From: Bryobacterales bacterium KBS 96
GTDB lineage: Bacteria > Acidobacteriota > Terriglobia > Bryobacterales > Bryobacteraceae
Length of the DNA stretch: 64,000 nucleotides
Direction: 5' to 3'
NCBI GenBank assembly: GCA_000381625.1
Contig: KB906767.1
Span: forward strand, 6,182,462-6,246,461
Below the pieces are notes generated by a model. The model saw only the letters and a list, made by a program, of their open reading frames with translations, had not been told where the DNA came from and did no database searches. Shown in pieces: positions 60,122 to 64,000 of the stretch. A program made the position numbers and the translations under genes. Every line of letters begins with the position of its first letter. The first letter of the stretch is position 1.

Positions 60122-60443
60122 CGGCGGTCTTCAACCGAGTGTGGATGGCTCAGCCGGCGCCTGTGAAACGCGCGCTGCAGTCGGTGCTTGACCCTGGTGT
60201 TCTGAAACAGGAAGTGTTAGATTTTGGTACACCCCTGTCGTTTTGAGGAGATGACGGCAAGACGATTGAAACAGCACTTTCCTTCGTTACGTCGAAACTG
60301 CTATATATTCTAGGGATATCCAATACTGGGCTCTCGCACCGGCTGGAGAGTCCGAAAGATATCGCATGCCATCCAGGCTCGTTTCAGAACTGGCGAGGAT
60401 GTCCGTGTATTCCCTACACGCTTGAAGGAGAACGGTAAGTAAT
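60122..60443. other. Intergenic region, no feature recognised
   Basis: 322 bases. The only short frame (60049-60246) is a shadow. I see no palindrome of note; GAAGGAGAAC at about 60423 is the ribosome binding site of the next gene. Confidence 0.4.
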
Positions 60444-61328
60444 ATGAGTACAGCACCGCAGCAGCCCAGCTACATCATCCCGCCGCCCCAGGCCCCGAAT
60501 TGGAAAACGCCCTTGATTATCGGTGCGTTCCTCCTGCTTGTGGCCTTCAATGTCTACCTTTACATGCAAATGGAGCATCTGCGGAACGACACCAAGGCGG
60601 AAATGGCGAAGCTGGGCACCGATCTCTCGGCGACGGTGGAACAGATTCGGATCGATTCAAATGCGTCGGTCCGCCAGGCAACGAAGCGCGTCCAAGGCGT
60701 GCAGGAACAGCTCGAAGAGGAGCGCCGCGCCGCCGACCGGGCGGTTGGACAGGCCAAGATCGACGCCCAGCGGAAAGTCGATCAACTGCAAAAGCAGGTG
60801 CAGACAGAGCAGACGCGCCAGCAGCAGGTGATCGATCAGGTGAAACAGTCGGCTGAGACGGCAAATACGAAGCTCGATTCGGTCTCAACCGATGTTGGCA
60901 CGGTGAAGACGGATCTCGGGACTACAAAGAGCCAACTGGAGCAGACGATTGCGAACTTGAAGCGCGTGACCGGCGATGTCGATTCACACGCCAGCCTTAT
61001 CGCCACGAATGGCAAGGAACTGGATGCATTGCGGGCGCTCGGCGAGAAGAACTACTTCCAATTTACGATCGCCAAGTCGAAAAAACCGCAGAGGGTCGGC
61101 GATATCACCGTGCAATTGAAAAAGGCGGACGTCAAGCATAACCGCTACACCATCCAGGTGCTGGCCGACGATAAGAAAGTGGAGAAGAAGGACAAAACGA
61201 TCGATGAACCGGTCCAGTTCTACACGTCGAAATCTCATCAGCCATACGAGATCGTAGTCAATCAAGTCCACAAGAACGAAATCGTCGGCTATCTCGCGAC
61301 GCCTAAAGTTCAGGACGTGGCACGGTAG
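60444..61328 (+). CDS. Membrane-anchored coiled-coil protein
   Basis: 294 residues. A short Pro-rich cytoplasmic N-terminus, one membrane helix (~17-36, 'PLIIGAFLLLVAFNVYLYMQM'-like, read in pieces), then a long Glu/Gln/Lys/Arg-rich coiled coil (~40-190). A C-terminal globular part (~195-294) is rich in Lys with beta-strand character ('FTIAKSKKPQRVGDITVQL', 'YTIQVLADDKKVEKKD'). No family recognised. It may be a periplasmic tether or sensor. It ends 125 bases before a rho-independent terminator. Confidence 0.7.
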   Translation: MSTAPQQPSYIIPPPQAPNWKTPLIIGAFLLLVAFNVYLYMQMEHLRNDTKAEMAKLGTDLSATVEQIRIDSNASVRQATKRVQGVQEQLEEERRAADRAVGQAKIDAQRKVDQLQKQVQTEQTRQQQVIDQVKQSAETANTKLDSVSTDVGTVKTDLGTTKSQLEQTIANLKRVTGDVDSHASLIATNGKELDALRALGEKNYFQFTIAKSKKPQRVGDITVQLKKADVKHNRYTIQVLADDKKVEKKDKTIDEPVQFYTSKSHQPYEIVVNQVHKNEIVGYLATPKVQDVAR

Positions 61329-61453
61329 CGCGGCGGGGCATGCCCCCCGGTTCTTCGGCTTCTTTGCCTCGTACTGTTGTCCCCTGTTGGTTACGTCCAA
61401 TTCAGTGAGCTGGAGCATCGTCCGATACGACGGCTCTCCTCCTGTGAAGTGCT

Positions 61454-61490
61454 GGAGTGCGGAGTTGAATGCCGCACTCCATCCTTTTTT
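61454..61490 (+). terminator. Rho-independent terminator
   Basis: GGAGTGCGG (61454-61462) pairs with CCGCACTCC (61472-61480) around a 9-base loop, followed by ATCC and a run of six T (61485-61490). It should end transcription of the coiled-coil gene. Confidence 0.85.
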
Positions 61491-61547
61491 CGTGCCCCGC
61501 GCTTTTATTTCGCGATGGATTGAAGGCGTCCGTTGCATCCTGAAGGT

Positions 61548-62084
61548 ATGAAGGTTATCTCCTCGAAAGAGATTCTCAAGAACAAGCTGTTTACCGTCAC
61601 CGAGGAACGCGCGGTCGATCCCGATGGCTTCGAAATCCATCGCTCTATCGTCCGCCACCCCGGTTCGGCTGTCATGATGCCGGTAGACGACAAGGGCCGG
61701 GTGTTGCTGGTTCAACAATACCGGCTGCCAGCCCAGCAAAAGCTATGGGAAATCGCGGCCGGCCGCATCGATCCCGGCGAAACGGCGTTGAAGGCGGCGA
61801 AACGAGAACTGCGAGAAGAAACCGGATACTCCGCCAAGAAATGGGTGAAACTTGCTTCGTTCTATCCAAGCCCTGGGTACGTAGGGGAAAAGATGAATTT
61901 GTTTCTGGCGCTGGACCTTACGGAAGGCAAACCGGAATTAATGGAAGACGAGCGCATCGAGACGCGCTGGTTCAGCCGCAAGGAACTCGGGGAGATGATC
62001 CGATCCGGCAAAATCATGGACGGCAAGACAATGGTGGGCTATTTCTTCTGGCTCGACTGGTTAAAGCACGCGGCGCGGCCCTAA
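61548..62084 (+). CDS. NUDIX hydrolase, ADP-ribose pyrophosphatase type
   Basis: 178 residues from ATG 61548; a TTG at 61533 is the alternative start. The Nudix box is 'GRIDPGETALKAAKRELREETGY' (in pieces, ~71-93), with the REExxxxxxE core intact (RELREETG). Upstream is 'VLLVQQYRLPAQQKLWEIAAG', typical of ADP-ribose/NDP-sugar pyrophosphatases. It hydrolyses ADP-ribose or related nucleotides in the cytoplasm. It precedes the isomerase-like gene by 58 bases; co-transcription is possible but no pathway link is evident. Confidence 0.9.
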   Translation: MKVISSKEILKNKLFTVTEERAVDPDGFEIHRSIVRHPGSAVMMPVDDKGRVLLVQQYRLPAQQKLWEIAAGRIDPGETALKAAKRELREETGYSAKKWVKLASFYPSPGYVGEKMNLFLALDLTEGKPELMEDERIETRWFSRKELGEMIRSGKIMDGKTMVGYFFWLDWLKHAARP

Positions 62085-62142
62085 ATTCGCTTGAAAGCCG
62101 CACGGCGGCAACGTTTACTTTCGCGATTCTGTATGCTTTATT

Positions 62143-63741
62143 GTGATGCAGTCAGTTACCCTTATCGCCAGCGGCGACCTGCGCCTTTCCGCGAATCAGA
62201 AGTGTTGGGCCGCCCAGAATCGTACCGAAGAGGCCGTTACCAAGGCCATCCAAAGTTTTGGCGTTGATGTGAAGCGGGGACACCCGTATGTTGCCGCCAA
62301 ACAGCACGGGTTCATCGATTCGCAGAAGTATGGCATGGAGGTGTTTCGCCAGATTCCGGCCGAAGCGCCGCTTGTGGTCGTCGAAGCTGTTTGGCAGTAC
62401 AGCCATCACGTGCTTGCGGGTTTGATCAGCCACCGCGGGCCTATTTTGACCGTCGCCAATTGGAGCGGGGAATGGCCAGGGCTCGTCGGCATGCTGAATC
62501 TCAACGGATCGCTCACCAAGGCTGAGGTGAACTACTCCACGCTGTGGTCCGAAGATTTCACCGATGAATACTTCCTGAGCCGCCTGAAGGCTTGGCTGAG
62601 CGGAAAGGCGGTTACTCACGACGCGAGCCACGTTCGTAGTCTCTCGACCGTCAAACTGCCCGGCGACGCGGAGAATGTTGGATTTTCCGAAGCGCGGCGG
62701 TTGCATCGGGACAAGGCGATTTTGGGAGTGTTCGATGAAGGCTGCATGGGCATGTTCAACGCGATTGTGCCCGATCATCTGCTGAACCCGACCGGCGTCT
62801 ACAAAGAGCGGTTGAGCCAGTCGGCTCTTTACGCCGCGATGCGGGCCGTGCCTGACGATGAGGCTAACGCCGTGCGCCAATGGCTCGACGCGAAAGGCAT
62901 GAAGTTCAAAACCGGTCCGAATCCCGAGACCGATTTGACTGATGGCCAGATTCACGACCAGTGCCGCATGTATATCGCCGCTCTCAGGATTGCGGACGAT
63001 TTCGGCTGCGATGCGATCGGCATTCAATATCAACAGGGTTTGAAGGATCTCGCGCCGGCCTCCGACCTTGTCGAAGGATTGCTGAATAATAGCGACCGGC
63101 CGCCGGTGAAATCGGCCGACGGCAGCCGCGTTTTATACGAAGGACAGCCGCTCCCGCACTTCAACGAAGTGGATGAATGCGCCGGTCTGGATGGAATTGT
63201 CACCAACCGCATCTGGAATGCGCTCGGCTACTCGCCCGAGAATACACTTCACGATCTTCGGTACGGCGAACAATACAACGGCGACTTCGTCTGGGTGTTC
63301 GAGATTTCGGGCTCCGTGCCTCCAGCGCATTTCGCGGACGGCTACAAGGGCGCCGTGAGCGAGCGACAGCCGCCAATGTACTTCCGGCTGGGCGGCGGAA
63401 CCGTGAAGGGAGTCAGCAAGCCTGGCGAAATCGTGTGGAGCCGCGTGTTCATCGAAGATGGCAAACTGAAAGCCGACCTTGGCCGTGCCAAAGTTGCGAA
63501 GTTGCCGCAAGAGGAGACGGAACGCCGCTGGCAGATCACGACTCCACAATGGCCCATCATGCACGCCATCACGTACGGCGTGTCCCGCGACCAAATGATG
63601 GGACGACATAAAGCGAACCACATTCAGGTGGCGTATGCTCCGGACGCGGCGGCGGCCAACAAGGCGCTGGCGGCCAAAGCGGCCTGTTTCCGGGAGCTTG
63701 GGCTGGATGTAAGCATCTGCGGTACGGAGAACGGGCTCTAG
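62143..63741 (+). CDS. L-fucose/L-arabinose isomerase-like protein
   Basis: 532 residues with the layout of the FucI/AraA fold: an N-terminal sugar-binding part ('ASGDLRLSANQKCW', 'ANWSGEWPGLVGMLNLNGSL'-like pieces), a middle domain with 'GVFDEGCMGMFNAIVPDHLLN', and a C-terminal part ending in 'NHIQVAYAPD'. FucI-family enzymes isomerise L-fucose to L-fuculose. It differs enough from FucI that the substrate is uncertain, and some metal ligands cannot be confirmed by eye. It may contribute to fucose use with the GH29 enzyme 3.4 kb upstream. Confidence 0.75.
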   Translation: MMQSVTLIASGDLRLSANQKCWAAQNRTEEAVTKAIQSFGVDVKRGHPYVAAKQHGFIDSQKYGMEVFRQIPAEAPLVVVEAVWQYSHHVLAGLISHRGPILTVANWSGEWPGLVGMLNLNGSLTKAEVNYSTLWSEDFTDEYFLSRLKAWLSGKAVTHDASHVRSLSTVKLPGDAENVGFSEARRLHRDKAILGVFDEGCMGMFNAIVPDHLLNPTGVYKERLSQSALYAAMRAVPDDEANAVRQWLDAKGMKFKTGPNPETDLTDGQIHDQCRMYIAALRIADDFGCDAIGIQYQQGLKDLAPASDLVEGLLNNSDRPPVKSADGSRVLYEGQPLPHFNEVDECAGLDGIVTNRIWNALGYSPENTLHDLRYGEQYNGDFVWVFEISGSVPPAHFADGYKGAVSERQPPMYFRLGGGTVKGVSKPGEIVWSRVFIEDGKLKADLGRAKVAKLPQEETERRWQITTPQWPIMHAITYGVSRDQMMGRHKANHIQVAYAPDAAAANKALAAKAACFRELGLDVSICGTENGL

Positions 63742-63779
63742 AGAGCGCGGCTATTCAGCGGGTTGAAGAACCTCTCCCT

Positions 63780-63850
63780 GACACGAGGCGGCTCCGTGTG
63801 GAGCAAACCCGGAAGCGGAGCCGTCCGAAAATCCGCTCGCTGACGCGCGG
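63780..63850. repeat. Palindromic dispersed repeat
   Basis: AGGCGGCTCCGTGTGGAGCA pairs through CGGAAGCGGAGCCG, then 'CGCTCGCTGACGCGCGGCG'. It is nearly the same as the unit at about 54717-54757. The gap between the isomerase-like gene and the last partial gene holds only this repeat. Confidence 0.6.
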
Positions 63851-63919
63851 CGCCTCTGTGCGGAGGCAGAGCAGAGCGCCGGCCGAACGGTTACGGTTGG
63901 AAAATGAGTCCATACACTG

Positions 63920-64000
63920 ATGATTCATTTTTCCCACCTGTTCCGGCGGTCGGTCGTCTTTCTGGCCGTTCTGTTGGGAGCCGGTTTTAGTGTATTGGGG
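63920..64000 (+). CDS. Secreted protein, 5' end only (truncated by window edge)
   Basis: 27 codons from ATG 63920 encode MIHFSHLFRRSVVFLAVLL and a following 'GAGFSVLG', a typical signal peptide with a basic n-region and hydrophobic core. The frame is open to the edge. The protein family cannot be told. Confidence 0.5.
   Translation, partial: MIHFSHLFRRSVVFLAVLLGAGFSVLG

Noticed and set aside
1-64000. CRISPR arrays, rRNA genes and insertion sequences with transposase
   Set aside because: No regularly spaced repeats, no rRNA sequence and no transposase frame were seen on either strand.

Overview
The window looks like a chromosomal segment of a Gram-negative, aerobic, sugar-polymer-degrading bacterium. 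It most resembles an acidobacterium of the Solibacter/Bryobacter type. This is inferred from gene content, not from a marker gene: a truncated TolB/PD40-type propeller protein, an 'MSTAAQ' family protein, TPR-fused multihaem cytochromes, lpxD plus a Kdo hydroxylase (an LPS outer membrane), and many short palindromic intergenic repeats.

Layout. 1-4.4 kb: a propeller protein running in from the left edge, a di-haem cytochrome c peroxidase-like protein and a conserved hypothetical. 4.5-12.45 kb: nagB, an MFS sugar-acid transporter, a LacI regulator, tRNA-Thr(TGT), an ATP-dependent DNA ligase, a Kdo hydroxylase, a BON-LysM protein and the tagaturonate epimerase uxaE. 12.45-22.25 kb: an integrated mobile element of about 9.8 kb. 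22.2-31 kb: a methyltransferase, L-fuconate dehydratase, a RhaM-type mutarotase, two TPR/multihaem cytochromes, a fuconolactonase-like amidohydrolase and a DUF5009 membrane acyltransferase. 31-37.7 kb: msrA, a D-amino-acid gene pair, and a tight three-gene operon (GH88-like hydrolase, cupin, Gfo/Idh/MocA oxidoreductase). 37.8-47.6 kb: one minus-strand operon for a complete cytochrome bc complex and aa3-type oxidase. It includes a cytochrome b with a C-terminal haem c domain and a CtaG-ferredoxin fusion. 47.9-64 kb: rhaM, tsaE, nnr, an RsbU-like phosphatase, a LOG-family protein, lpxD, TPR proteins, a MacB-type permease, a GH29 alpha-L-fucosidase, a NUDIX hydrolase, a fucose-isomerase-like protein and the start of a secreted protein.

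The most unusual region is the 9.8-kb element. It has a tyrosine integrase, a Prim-Pol/VapE-type replication protein beside a cluster of 11-bp iterons (a probable origin), a divergent repressor switch with an apparently leaderless repressor gene, and an HK97-fold major capsid protein. It has no recognisable terminase, portal, protease, connector or tail gene. It therefore reads as a phage satellite that supplies its own capsid subunit, or as a heavily reduced prophage. It sits between uxaE and a methyltransferase gene and seems to have split a minus-strand sugar-acid operon.

The host genes fit use of plant and algal deoxy-sugars and pectin. GH29 would release fucose. Mutarotase, lactonase and fuconate dehydratase fit the oxidative L-fucose route. 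The GH88-like hydrolase and UxaE fit uronate breakdown. The bc-aa3 operon would oxidise the resulting reductant. Enzyme names come from protein family resemblance read by eye; no database search was made.
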